Positions 36,927 to 45,226 of a stretch of DNA of 64,000 nt are shown piece after piece (position 1 is the first letter of the stretch; each line of letters opens with the position of its first letter). The position numbers and the translations under genes were made by a program. Origin of the DNA: Gemmataceae bacterium (GTDB taxonomy: Bacteria; Planctomycetota; Planctomycetia; Gemmatales; Gemmataceae); contig JALHPZ010000023.1 of NCBI GenBank assembly GCA_022842245.1, positions 41,532 through 105,531 on the forward strand. Reading direction: 5' to 3'. The notes below the pieces were generated by a model that did not search any database, was not told where the DNA came from, and worked only from the letters and a program-made list of their open reading frames with translations.

Positions 36927-37298
36927 ACGGAGCATGGTTTCTGATTTGTAGGTCGGGCCGAGTCTTCGAGGCCCGACATGAACGTCATCGGCGAATTGCG
37001 GGGCTGAACGGCTGCGAGCAGTGGTAGCGGCTGAAGGCGAAGCAGTTGTCGCTGGAGTCGACGCTGCGTTCGGCGGGCCGGCTAAGGATCATTGATAGGT
37101 GTCATCGTTTCTTGACCAGTTTGACAACGAGGCCGATAAAAATCCGCGCGAACCTCCCTTGTGTGAACACGCGGCACAGTTTACCTTTTGGGTAGGATCA
37201 AAACGGTTTCACCGGCACGATCCTCACAATCCCGCCAATCGGCATGATGCCGCGACGGCCCCACCGCACGGATCCGCGCAACTGCGCATGGGTTCGCG
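36927..37298. other. 372-bp spacer without a gene, with one hairpin
   Basis: GTCGGGCC (36952-36959) and GGCCCGAC (36970-36977) form an 8-bp stem 25 bp after the Fe-S gene stop. There is no U-tract, so it may be a repeat element or a weak terminator. The remainder becomes less GC-rich toward 37299 and should carry the kinase promoter. I see no coding sequence. Confidence 0.55.
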
Positions 37299-39614
37299 AT
37301 GTCGATTGCCCCACGACCCGCTGTCGATCTGCTCGCGGTCTTTGCCGAGATCGGCGAATTGGATCTCGGTACGTCTTCGCGCGTCGATCTCCTCAAGGCC
37401 GCCGCTCGCCACATCAAGGACGGCACCGGATCGGACGCCGTCGAAATCGCGGTCACGGATGCTCCCACGAACGACGATCCGCAACTGGTTTCGACCGACG
37501 CGACGATCGTTAGCATGCCATCGGGCGAGGTTCGCAACGCGACACGGGGCGAGTCGTGGTGGGCCGGCCGACTGCAAGCGCAAGACTCGAAGCTCACTTA
37601 TCGCGAGCAAACGACGTATCGGGATCTGGATAACGATCGCGGCGAATTGATCGTACCGATTCGCTTTACCGATGCATTCTTCGGCGCTGTGCGCATCGTC
37701 GCGAGCCGCGATCGCCTAATCGAGCGCGAACAATGGGCGAGATGCCTCTATGCTTTGACTGAAACGCTCAGCGCTCGGCGACTCGTCGCCAAACGGGCGG
37801 AACGCCAGAAATTCTACCGCGATCTGGTCGACGTCACATCCCACGAGCCTAGCGAGACTTCGTCGATTATCTGCCGATTCTGGCACAAGATGAGTCGGGC
37901 GGACTGGACCTGGCTTTGGCTCTACAACGACTACAATCGCCGCTACGAACTAGCCGCGTTCGAGGGCTTGCCGCCCCCGGACGATTTCGTCCCGAGGCTC
38001 GACAGCGCGGCCGCTTACGCCGTCGATTCCGGCAACGTGGTCATGGCTCGCGGTGATTTCACCAAATGGGTTCGCAAATTCAAGGACCGCGAATACCGGA
38101 TCGCGTACGCCAAACTCGTCAATTCCGTGTACGGTTGCAAGTCCTTTGTCTGCGTTCCATTGGAATTCCCCAACGCGACGGAGCACAAGCGGGCGTCGAT
38201 GCTGCCCCGAATCCGCGGTGCCGTCTGCCTTCACTACCGCGATCCGCATGCGACCCCACAGCAACTGCTCGATTCACTCAGTCTGATGGGCCGGCAGTGC
38301 GCGCAATCGATCGCGAATACCTTTCTGGAGGAACAACGGCGCATTCTCCTCCGCCTCACCCAGATGGCGCAGCAGCACCTCACTCGCGTCAGCCGCCGGC
38401 CGGCGCTGGTCCGCGCGCAATATCTGAAGGAACTCATCGATTTGATCCGAACGGACCTTCAGTTCCAAACCGTTTCTCTCTTCTACCGTCGGCCGTTCGA
38501 CGACATCATCGAATGCGTCGCCAGCACCGCGATCTCAGACAAACAACTGCAACGCGTGGCCGACAACCGCCTCCACGAAATCACTTACCGTCGCGATCAG
38601 GGATCGACCGGAAAGTGCTTCGCCGAGGGGAGGGCGTACGTCGTAAACAAACTCGATGGAGATGACCAACACAAGCCAGTCTCCTTCGATATCGACCCGG
38701 CGAGTGGCCGACCGGCCCGCGGCGCCGTGTTCTGCCCCATTAAGCAGCCGCGCACGACCGGCGCAAAACCGGCCGTGATCGGCGTGATTCGCTGCGGCGG
38801 CCATCGTGTGATGGGAACGAACGGCGATGGCGCGGCCCGCATCGGACTCCACCCGGTTCAGGTGCAGACTCTGGAACTGATCGCCCAACAAGTCGGCCCC
38901 ATGCTTCAAATCTTTGAGAACAACATCCGTCGCGAGCAGACCATCAGCGTGGTCAAACACGATCTGTATTCGCCGCTCAACATGATTCGGGATACTTCCG
39001 AGCGGATCGCCGATGACCTGGCCAGCGGCATCGTGCCGCGCGAGTATGACGTGAAAAACCTTCGCGTCTCGCACGTCATCGCTACAAATTTGGTGCGGCA
39101 GCTCGACGCCGAAGTAGGCGACCAAGACGAATTCCACCCCGAACCGACTAAGTTGATCGGCGATATCCTTGCCCGCGTCGTCAACATGCTCCAACACTAC
39201 GCGTGGACCGATAAGGAAATGGAGATTCTCTATAACGCGGACGACATCATCAACGTGATACCGATCCTCAACATCGACCGTGAGCTGATCGAACGCACCA
39301 TCCACAACGTCCTCATCAATGCCATCAAGTACGGTCGCTCTAACACAAAGATCCAGATCACGGCGCGTGCTTCGCGGGGTGGGTTCCTCCTGGACATCAG
39401 CAACGAAGGCATAGGGATCGAGGAAAGGGACGCGAAGAACATCGGTCAGTTGCATTTTCGCGCCGAAACCGCGAAGGCCGTCGCACAGGGCGTCGGACTG
39501 GGCATGTTCATCGCCAAGCGCGCCATGGAACGTCACGGTGGCCAGGTGTTCATTCACTCGCTGAAAGATCCGACTACGTTTTCCTTGTTTTTCCCGAAGA
39601 ACCTCATGAACTGA
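37299..39614 (+). CDS. GAF-domain sensor histidine kinase, soluble
   Basis: A 771-residue protein with no membrane segment. Three GAF-like regions appear to fill residues 1-560 (for example RGELIVPIRFTDAFFGAVRIV, YGCKSFVCVPLEF, RRDQGSTGKCFAEGRAYVV). The transmitter follows: phospho-acceptor His in VVKHDLYSPLN, N box in IHNVLINAIKYG, G boxes in ISNEGIGIEE and GVGLGMFIAKR. All key residues are kept. It would sense a small ligand or redox state in the cytoplasm and phosphorylate the receiver protein encoded 13 bp downstream. Base composition is visibly less GC-rich than in the upstream redox genes. Confidence 0.88.
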   Translation: MSIAPRPAVDLLAVFAEIGELDLGTSSRVDLLKAAARHIKDGTGSDAVEIAVTDAPTNDDPQLVSTDATIVSMPSGEVRNATRGESWWAGRLQAQDSKLTYREQTTYRDLDNDRGELIVPIRFTDAFFGAVRIVASRDRLIEREQWARCLYALTETLSARRLVAKRAERQKFYRDLVDVTSHEPSETSSIICRFWHKMSRADWTWLWLYNDYNRRYELAAFEGLPPPDDFVPRLDSAAAYAVDSGNVVMARGDFTKWVRKFKDREYRIAYAKLVNSVYGCKSFVCVPLEFPNATEHKRASMLPRIRGAVCLHYRDPHATPQQLLDSLSLMGRQCAQSIANTFLEEQRRILLRLTQMAQQHLTRVSRRPALVRAQYLKELIDLIRTDLQFQTVSLFYRRPFDDIIECVASTAISDKQLQRVADNRLHEITYRRDQGSTGKCFAEGRAYVVNKLDGDDQHKPVSFDIDPASGRPARGAVFCPIKQPRTTGAKPAVIGVIRCGGHRVMGTNGDGAARIGLHPVQVQTLELIAQQVGPMLQIFENNIRREQTISVVKHDLYSPLNMIRDTSERIADDLASGIVPREYDVKNLRVSHVIATNLVRQLDAEVGDQDEFHPEPTKLIGDILARVVNMLQHYAWTDKEMEILYNADDIINVIPILNIDRELIERTIHNVLINAIKYGRSNTKIQITARASRGGFLLDISNEGIGIEERDAKNIGQLHFRAETAKAVAQGVGLGMFIAKRAMERHGGQVFIHSLKDPTTFSLFFPKNLMN

Positions 39615-39627
39615 ACCTGGAGACCCC

Positions 39628-40074
39628 ATGCCGGACAAACTCAACGGGCTGTTCATCGACGATGTGCGACGTGAAGTTCGACTCTATCTCGATTACCTAG
39701 ATTCGATATACCAGATCGAATTCAAGTCCACGGCGGACTTGGGATTGAAGCATTTGGAAGATCGTTACCTCGAAATCGACTTCGTCATCCTCGACATCCA
39801 GATGCCCAAACCCAAGGATTTCACGCTTTCCGATCTGGACAGCGAAAAGGAGACCGGCTTCTGGTTGCTACAGCGTTCGCGCGAATTGCTCGAGGAAAAC
39901 AAAATTCCTGTTATGATCCTGACCAATTGCAAGTCGAAATTCATCGAAGAAACTTTGGCGCAGGATTTCGCCTTCAATCCGCCAAATCTCGTGCGGGTCC
40001 GGGAGAAGAACCGCATATCCGCCAAGGATTTCCCTAAGGAGATTGCCGCCATGCTCATGGAGTTCGGCAAATGA
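39628..40074 (+). CDS. Receiver-domain response regulator, single domain
   Basis: A 148-residue protein. The acidic pair is in LFIDDVRRE, the phospho-acceptor Asp in FVILDIQMPKP, the conserved Thr in VMILTNCKSK and a Lys in VREKNR, which together match a CheY-type receiver. An insertion follows the phospho-acceptor strand (PKDFTLSDLDSEKETG), longer than usual. There is no output domain, so it must act through protein contacts or as part of a phosphorelay. It starts 13 bp after the histidine kinase gene and is its obvious partner. Confidence 0.82.
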   Translation: MPDKLNGLFIDDVRREVRLYLDYLDSIYQIEFKSTADLGLKHLEDRYLEIDFVILDIQMPKPKDFTLSDLDSEKETGFWLLQRSRELLEENKIPVMILTNCKSKFIEETLAQDFAFNPPNLVRVREKNRISAKDFPKEIAAMLMEFGK

Positions 40075-40094
40075 TCCGCTTGATTCACGGATCA
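40072..40094 (+). terminator. Hairpin overlapping the receiver stop codon
   Basis: TGATCCG (40072-40078, including the TGA stop) pairs with CGGATCA (40088-40094) around a 9-base loop. No U-tract follows, so termination activity is doubtful. Confidence 0.35.
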
Positions 40095-40338
40095 CTCGTG
40101 TGTTGTCGGTTGCAGGGACGTCAGTGACTTTGACGAACTAAACTCCAGCTGAGCGACGATCGGTATCTACCATCCCAAGTCCCATGATACTTCATCATAA
40201 CTATCTTCATCACCTTGCTCGCTTTTTCAGGTTCGGCGCAACTTCCCGTGAATAATGCGTGGGTTTTGTTGATTCCAGAAGTAGCTGGAATCGCCGTAAG
40301 TCCTTACCGGGCTATGGTAGAATGCCGTTGCGTGAGTG

Positions 40339-40583
40339 TCATTTCCCTTGGGTTTTCAGCAGATTCGCCTTCAACTCGCTCCGCGGGCAGGTCAGGCGGT
40401 CGAACTCCTTCGGTCGGCGCTTGACGGCCCGCGGCTCGTACCGGCCCGGACGAACCGGGTGCACCAGCAACACCGGCACCGGCTCGTCCGCCTTCGCCCG
40501 CCGCAGCCACCGCAACGCATCCACGAAGCTGATCCGCTCCGCCGGCACCCCCTGCTGCGCCCCCGAGAGAAATGAGCTGCATC
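40339..40583 (-). pseudogene. IS4-family transposase, C-terminal remnant
   Basis: Read leftward, about 80 codons give QQGVPAERISFVDALRWL, then LLVHPVRPGRYEPRAVKRRPKEFDRLTCPR and a stop at 40339. This is the C-terminal end I know from IS4-type DDE transposases (ISFIDALRWL ... EPRxxKRRPKxYxxLTxPR). The DDE catalytic part is missing. The upstream end is interrupted at 40584 by a small element with inverted ends. It is a decayed copy, not a working gene. Confidence 0.65.
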
Positions 40584-40717
40584 CTGCTCTGTCTCGACCC
40601 TCTTCCGGTTATAGAGGACGGTCGCAAGCCTCCGTCAAATATCGCTAGAATTAACGACAATCGAACACCTCTGAAACCGCATTATTTCAAGGGAATCAGA
40701 GCGTCGAGACAGAGCAG
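40584..40717. mobile_element. 134-bp MITE-like element with 15-bp perfect inverted ends and flanking direct repeats
   Basis: The ends CTGCTCTGTCTCGAC (40584-40598) and GTCGAGACAGAGCAG (40703-40717) are perfect reverse complements. They are flanked directly by CTGCATC on both sides (40577-40583 and 40718-40724); the match extends to 9 bp if two terminal bases are counted as target. The interior is AT-richer than the surroundings and has no ORF of note. This is the expected footprint of a non-autonomous transposon insertion, here into the transposase remnant. Confidence 0.8.
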
Positions 40718-40733
40718 CTGCATCGCCTTTTTC

Positions 40734-40778
40734 ATTTGACTTTTCTCCTGACCGAAAAAAACCTTCATCCGGGTTCGG
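40734..40778. repeat. Repeated 3-prime-end segment, copy 1
   Basis: ATTTGACTTTTCTCC...AACCTTCATCCGGGTTCGG recurs at 41218-41261 with a few differences. Each copy holds the stop codon and last codons (EPG) of a leftward small membrane protein gene. Confidence 0.65.
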
Positions 40779-41001
40779 GGTCTGCGATACGGTCTTGGTG
40801 GCCGTTCTTGTATGACGCGCCCAGAACGGCATTCGACGCAAGCCCGAGACCGAGTACAAGGATCGGGACCAGCACATCGAAGATTCGGAGCGGGTGCCCC
40901 GTTGCGGTCGGGATCCAGTGAGCGATCGGATACAGGACGGCGGCGACTATCCAGAAACCGAAGTTCCGCACGAGCATCGTCCTCGCACGATTATCTTTCA
41001 T
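40765..41001 (-). CDS. Small membrane protein, 78 aa
   Basis: The ATG at 41001 has GGAG 7 bases upstream. The product has two hydrophobic segments (FWIVAAVLYPIAHWI and FDVLVPILVLGLGLASNAVLG) joined by a short polar loop, and ends in a charged tail NGHQDRIADPEPG. I recognise no family. The last codons lie inside a repeated segment shared with the next leftward gene (41248-41616), so the two genes may be cassette-like neighbours or products of a local duplication. Confidence 0.6.
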   Translation of the reverse strand: MKDNRARTMLVRNFGFWIVAAVLYPIAHWIPTATGHPLRIFDVLVPILVLGLGLASNAVLGASYKNGHQDRIADPEPG

Positions 41002-41106
41002 CGATGTACTCCAGAATGGTGACGAGGGAAGGTGACTTTCCGGAGGCGAAAGAATGCATGCCGGGTGCGTCGGCTACGCTAGCCGATGTCGCCCGCTACT
41101 CCCACC

Positions 41107-41171
41107 GGAGGCATGCGATGAACTCGACGCTCCCCATTCTCGCCGTCGATCGCGGCCCGTGCAACGGGGAA
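41107..41171 (+). pseudogene. IS110-like transposase 5-prime remnant, copy 1
   Basis: GGAGG precedes an ATG at 41118 and then MNSTLPILAVDRGPCNGE. The ILAVD stretch matches the first catalytic Asp of IS110-type DEDD transposases. Similarity to copy 2 (41693-41757) stops at the same base (AACGGGGA), after which the reading makes no transposase sense. Confidence 0.5.
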
Positions 41172-41217
41172 TTGCCGCCGCACCGGATCGGATCGCGGAC
41201 GCATCAACCGTGCGATG

Positions 41218-41261
41218 ATTTGACCTTTCTCCGAACCGGGATAACCTTCATCCGGGTTCGG
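41218..41261. repeat. Repeated 3-prime-end segment, copy 2
   Basis: ATTTGACCTTTCTCC...AACCTTCATCCGGGTTCGG resembles 40734-40778. CCGAACC and GGTTCGG inside it can pair, so it may also act as a weak terminator for the leftward membrane protein gene. Confidence 0.65.
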
Positions 41262-41616
41262 CGCGACCGACTCCCTGACGTTCGGCCGCGAGCCATTCCA
41301 TAACGCCCAGCCCGCCCACGAACAAGCACTCGCCGACCAGCGACCCCACACCGAACACACTGCCTTCACCGAACCAGACCAACGCCAGCCCGGCGCACAC
41401 AACCGCCCAGATCATGTTGGCCACCGCCACCACCCGCAGGAACGGAACCCGGTCCCCCCGGCTGCGCATGGCCAGCGTGAAAGAGACACATGCGTAGGCG
41501 AGATTGACGAGGCCCATCACCTTCAGCAAGTCGGCCGGCAGCGAGTACCACTCGGCCAGCCAGCCGCGCAGGGACAGAACCAAGACACCGACGACCGCCC
41601 CCGCGATCCAGTCCAC
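41248..41616 (-). CDS. Small membrane protein, 122 aa
   Basis: About four hydrophobic helices are visible (IAGAVVGVLVLSL, LLKVMGLVNLAYACVSFTLAM, LRVVAVANMIWAVVCAGLALVWF, VGSLVGECLFVGGLGVMEWLA). The given start is a GTG at 41616. The same frame continues upstream through AAEGQLIRAGVLIWV, which also looks real, so the true start may be farther right. I recognise no family. The last three residues (EPG) and the stop lie in the repeated segment shared with the 78-residue gene. Confidence 0.6.
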   Translation of the reverse strand: MDWIAGAVVGVLVLSLRGWLAEWYSLPADLLKVMGLVNLAYACVSFTLAMRSRGDRVPFLRVVAVANMIWAVVCAGLALVWFGEGSVFGVGSLVGECLFVGGLGVMEWLAAERQGVGRAEPG

Positions 41617-41692
41617 CCAGATGAGTACGCCCGCTCGAATGAGTTGTCCCTCCGCCGCCGAACGAATCCATGCGCGCCGGTTGCCACGCTTC

Positions 41693-41757
41693 GGAGGCAG
41701 GCGATGGACTCGACACCCCCATTCTCGCCGTCGATCGCGGCAAGTTCAACGGGGAAA
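41693..41757 (+). pseudogene. IS110-like transposase 5-prime remnant, copy 2, frameshifted
   Basis: The segment is about 85% identical to 41107-41171 and has the same GGAGG plus ATG (41704). After MDST a one-base change of frame is needed to recover PILAVDRGKFNGE. DRGKF matches IS110-type N-termini better than copy 1 does. No downstream transposase is present. Confidence 0.5.
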
Positions 41758-41909
41758 CGACAGTCCGGCGAGCCGGACGCGAATCGGGTCGAAATCAACG
41801 GAAGTCGTAGCGGGGCCGGAGTGGGTCCGGAAAATAGGAGTGGGTCCGCCAGGGGGTGGCGCGGGGGCGGCGGACCCACTTTGCGGACGGCGGCGAGGCG
41901 GTCCGGCGG

Positions 41910-43301
41910 TCAATCGTCGTCGGCGGGGAACTGCACCTGGGCGAGCTTGGCGAACGGGTCGTGGCCGCGGGTGAAGGCCAGCTCGACGGCGGCGGTGCGG
42001 CTGACGCGGATCGTCATGCGCTTCACCGGCTCGGGGAACAACTCCCCGTCGACGTAGCCCTGCAGCGGGCGCTTGCTCGGGTCGATCGTCTCGAAGGTCA
42101 CTTCCGCCGACATCGGCAGCACGGCCGGGCGCCAGAAGGCGGGGCGCAGGACGTTCGACCCCACGAGCAGCAGCACGCCGGTGTTCAGGGGCACGGGCGG
42201 GGCGCCCATGGCGCGGGCGTAGGACGTGGAGCCGGCCGCGGTGGAGACGAGCACGCCGTCGCCGACGAGCTTCTTCATGCGCTCCTCGCCGTTGACGCTG
42301 ACGCGCACCCAGGCGGTCTGGCCGGTGGCGCGTTCGACCCAGGCTTCGTTGAAGGCGACGGCCTTCTGCTTGCCGCCGGATGCGAACTCCACTTCGACGA
42401 GCAGGAGCGGCAGGTGGTAGAGGAGCATCTCCTCGCGCCAGAAGGTGGTGACGTCGCGGCCACTGAGGAGGAAGCCGAGGCCGCCGGTGTTGATGCCGTA
42501 GAAGGGGAGGCGATCGCGCCAGTGCTTGCGGATGGCGCGGAGCATGGTGCCGTCGCCGCCGACGGCGACGATCATCTCGGGGCGGTCGCCGGTGTAGGGG
42601 GCGAGGAGTTCGCCGATGTTGCGGGAGGTTTCCTTCCACTCGTCGACGTAGAGCTGGAACTTGGCGTGGTCGGGTTTGAAGGTGGCGCGGCCGTCGACGG
42701 GCACGTCGCGGTAGAGGCCGTGCCGGCGGATGTACGCGGCGACGGACGGCTGGAGGTGCTCGGCCGCGGCGGCCTCGCCCTGGTTGAGCATCATGCGCAC
42801 CGACTGGCTCGGCACGTAGGGGTCGTGTTCGAGGACGATGTGCTTGGGCGGCAGGTCGGCCGGTTCGATCGGTTCGCCGCGTTCGCGGAGGACGATGAAG
42901 CCGACGGAGTCCCACTGCTGGGCACCGCGTTCCCACTCGATGTGGATGGTGGATTTCTTCGCCGCGCCGTCGCGGATCCAATCGACGGAGACGACGTGCC
43001 AGAATTCGACGCCTTCGGCGAGGTAGCGGTCGGTGAGGCAGGCGGGGGGGCTGTGGCAGTTGTCTTCGAGGTCGGAGAGGTCGACCGTGAGGCCGTGATC
43101 CTCGAGGCCTCGGAAGTGGAGGTCCGACATCGTGGCGCGATGGACCGGATGGCTGTCGGGGACGGCGGCGGGCTTGGGCCGGGGTCCGGAGGGGACGACG
43201 ATGACGCGGTCGAACAGCTCAACGAGCCGTTCGGCGATGCGCCGGTGGTGCAGCGTGGGCGGGTCGAACGGGGCGTGGTAAACCGCGAGACGGATCGACA
43301 T
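41910..43301 (-). CDS. nadK: NadD-NadK fusion: nicotinate-nucleotide adenylyltransferase-like plus NAD kinase
   Basis: A 463-residue protein. Residues 1-198 are NadD-like: AVYHAPFDPPTLHHRRIA corresponds to the GxFDPxHxGH nucleotide site, VPSQSVR to the ISSTxIR box and YIRRHGLY to the family C-terminus. Residues 205-463 are an NAD kinase: GGDGT at 248-252, NTGGLGFL, FNEAWVER, DGVLVSTAAGSTSYARAMG and a C-terminal YVDGE. The protein could make NaAD from NaMN and ATP and phosphorylate NAD to NADP. The middle step (NAD synthetase) would be separate. The NadD active-site His pattern is slightly changed, so activity of that half is less sure. Confidence 0.88.
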   Translation of the reverse strand: MSIRLAVYHAPFDPPTLHHRRIAERLVELFDRVIVVPSGPRPKPAAVPDSHPVHRATMSDLHFRGLEDHGLTVDLSDLEDNCHSPPACLTDRYLAEGVEFWHVVSVDWIRDGAAKKSTIHIEWERGAQQWDSVGFIVLRERGEPIEPADLPPKHIVLEHDPYVPSQSVRMMLNQGEAAAAEHLQPSVAAYIRRHGLYRDVPVDGRATFKPDHAKFQLYVDEWKETSRNIGELLAPYTGDRPEMIVAVGGDGTMLRAIRKHWRDRLPFYGINTGGLGFLLSGRDVTTFWREEMLLYHLPLLLVEVEFASGGKQKAVAFNEAWVERATGQTAWVRVSVNGEERMKKLVGDGVLVSTAAGSTSYARAMGAPPVPLNTGVLLLVGSNVLRPAFWRPAVLPMSAEVTFETIDPSKRPLQGYVDGELFPEPVKRMTIRVSRTAAVELAFTRGHDPFAKLAQVQFPADDD

Positions 43302-43357
43302 GCGGGGCGCACCGGCTGGGCCAGAGATTTCCGCATTGTACCGGGGGCGTGTGCGGG

Positions 43358-43813
43358 TTACTCGTGTTTCCCGCCGGATTGTCGCTCGTGGGTGGCTTCG
43401 CGCACGGCCTTCTTGAACGGCTGGAGGGCGAAGACGTCGGTGACGCGCGGGCCTTCGGCGGCGTAACGCGGCAGGATGGGCGTTTGGTGCTTGGTCGAGT
43501 CGTTATGCCAGCCGAGGAAGACGCGGCCGGGGCGGCGGCCGAAGAAGGTGTAGTCCCAGCCGAAGACGCCGTCGGTCACGCCGCGGCCTTCGCCGCGGAC
43601 GAGTTTGCCGCCGCCGATGTAGCCACCGGATTCATGCGAACTGATACCGCCCGTCGCCAAGTGGGAGTAGGGTTTGACGGTCCCCGCGCGTTCGTGGGTG
43701 TGCGGTGCCGGGAACAGGAAGTTCGACATGCGGGCCGCGAACGGTTCCTTGTCTTCGGCCCGGACACCCTGACCGAGCGCGGCGACAAACACGATGGCAG
43801 CGATGGCGCGCAT
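43358..43813 (-). CDS. Hypothetical exported protein, 151 aa
   Basis: The start at 43813 gives a signal peptide (MRAIAAIVFVAALGQGVRA). The mature part reads like a compact Gly- and Tyr-rich domain (SSHESGGYIGGGKLVRG, GVFGWDYTFFGRRPGRVFLGW) and has a charged C-terminus. I recognise no family name. It lies between the NadD-NadK gene and the patatin lipoprotein gene on the same strand, with spacings of 56 and 74 bp. Confidence 0.7.
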   Translation of the reverse strand: MRAIAAIVFVAALGQGVRAEDKEPFAARMSNFLFPAPHTHERAGTVKPYSHLATGGISSHESGGYIGGGKLVRGEGRGVTDGVFGWDYTFFGRRPGRVFLGWHNDSTKHQTPILPRYAAEGPRVTDVFALQPFKKAVREATHERQSGGKHE

Positions 43814-43887
43814 GACCGACCCTCGAAGGACACGAGTGGTATCGGCCGGCGCGGCCCGCGCCATGCATCCTTTTTCCCCAATCCCCG

Positions 43888-45117
43888 TCATCGCACGGTG
43901 CGGAAGCTGGTGCCGGATCGGGGTTCCGGCTCTTCGCCGTCGAGGGCACCCGGTGGGGTCGGCCGCCAGGGGATCCCCGCGACCCCCGTGCGGTAGCCCA
44001 ACTCGAACAGCGGCTTCATGACCTTGGCCTGAATGCTCGTGCTGTCGACGTCCAGTTCGGTTTCCGGTGGAATGGCGGCGAGGTTGAACTGCATGCCGGT
44101 GGTCAGGCACAGCGAATGCAGTTTCATCAATTCGACCCGGTAGAGCGCGTAGAGCGAAGCAGAGACACTGGCACTGACGCGGCCGATGAAGCCGACGCGC
44201 CCTTCGATCGGGTCGGGGTCGATCTTGCCGGCGGCGAGGCAATACAGTTGCGAGCCGGCGAGCCATTTCGCGCCCGGGCGCGGGCAGTCGTGCGGGCCGA
44301 AGCGGACGAAGGTTTGCGTGACGGGTCCGGCGTCGCAATGCAACTCCGTATAGCGTTTCCCGTCCACGACGACATCGATCTCGACGGGGGGCAGCAGCGC
44401 CGGCACGGCGGTAGCCGCAAGCATGACGGTGCGGACGAGCGCGAGGGCATCGGGGCGACCGCTGCAGGCGATGCCGCCGATATCCCAGATGACGAGTTGT
44501 TTGGTGTGGACATTCATCGTCGCCAGGTAGAGTCGGCGGCCGGCCTTGTGCGACTGTGCGATCTCGGCGAGCGTGAAATTGTTAATCTCGTTCTCGATGG
44601 TTCTCTTGAGTCCGATGGGGGCCGCCATCGAGCCGTTCACGATCAGGTTCCGGAGTGGACGCACGGGGAAGAGGTCCGACTGGTTGTATTCGGTGAAGAA
44701 GTGTTTGAGCTTGGCGTCGTATTGCGGACCGAGGAAGGCATAGAGGGAGAGGATGGCACCACTGCTGACGCCGGTGACGATGTCGAAGGTCGGCCGGGTA
44801 CCGGTTTCGGTCCACCCGCAGAGCAGGCCCGCGGAGTAGGCGGCGTATTTCCCGCCGGCCGAGAGCGCGAGCACATTCAAGGGTTTCGTGATGGGCGGCG
44901 GTGCCCCGTCGAGTTGAGCGGCGAGACCGTCAATGATGATTTTGTCCGTTTCCGGCCGGCACGACTCGTGGCTCGGTTCAGATTGCCAGTAGAGTTTCGT
45001 GGTCGCCGCCGGTGGCGTATCGATTGGTCGGGCCCCCGCGCAGCCCGGCAGGATCGCGGCGAGCGCGATGCCCAGCGTGAGAGCGAAGATCCAGACGACC
45101 CTTGGGGTCGAGTGCAT
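43888..45117 (-). CDS. Patatin-like phospholipase, lipoprotein
   Basis: A 409-residue protein. The signal LGIALAAILPGC ends in a lipobox-like LPGC, with Cys26 as lipid anchor. The patatin fold shows the oxyanion loop SAGGKYAAYSAG, the nucleophile motif GVSSG (Ser118) and the catalytic Asp in CDAGPV, so the Ser-Asp dyad is complete. It would cleave acyl chains from phospholipids or other lipids at the cell envelope. It is divergent from the Bat-like operon across 109 bp. Confidence 0.85.
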   Translation of the reverse strand: MHSTPRVVWIFALTLGIALAAILPGCAGARPIDTPPAATTKLYWQSEPSHESCRPETDKIIIDGLAAQLDGAPPPITKPLNVLALSAGGKYAAYSAGLLCGWTETGTRPTFDIVTGVSSGAILSLYAFLGPQYDAKLKHFFTEYNQSDLFPVRPLRNLIVNGSMAAPIGLKRTIENEINNFTLAEIAQSHKAGRRLYLATMNVHTKQLVIWDIGGIACSGRPDALALVRTVMLAATAVPALLPPVEIDVVVDGKRYTELHCDAGPVTQTFVRFGPHDCPRPGAKWLAGSQLYCLAAGKIDPDPIEGRVGFIGRVSASVSASLYALYRVELMKLHSLCLTTGMQFNLAAIPPETELDVDSTSIQAKVMKPLFELGYRTGVAGIPWRPTPPGALDGEEPEPRSGTSFRTVR

Positions 45118-45226
45118 GGTTCATCAGCCGGTGCGTGACGGTTCCCCGCTCGGGGCATAGCGTCCCCCTCCGCCGAATGCAAGGGAAATGTCGCCGGGTA
45201 CGCCGGGGTCCGCTAAGGTGGAAGCC

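Noticed and set aside
36927..37298. Possible small genes in the spacer
   Set aside because: The short frames have no ribosome-binding site or recognisable text, and composition changes across the region.
40304..40660. A Gly/Ala-rich 118-codon leftward frame
   Set aside because: It crosses the MITE-like element and the transposase remnant in a different frame; the recognisable transposase text is in the other frame.
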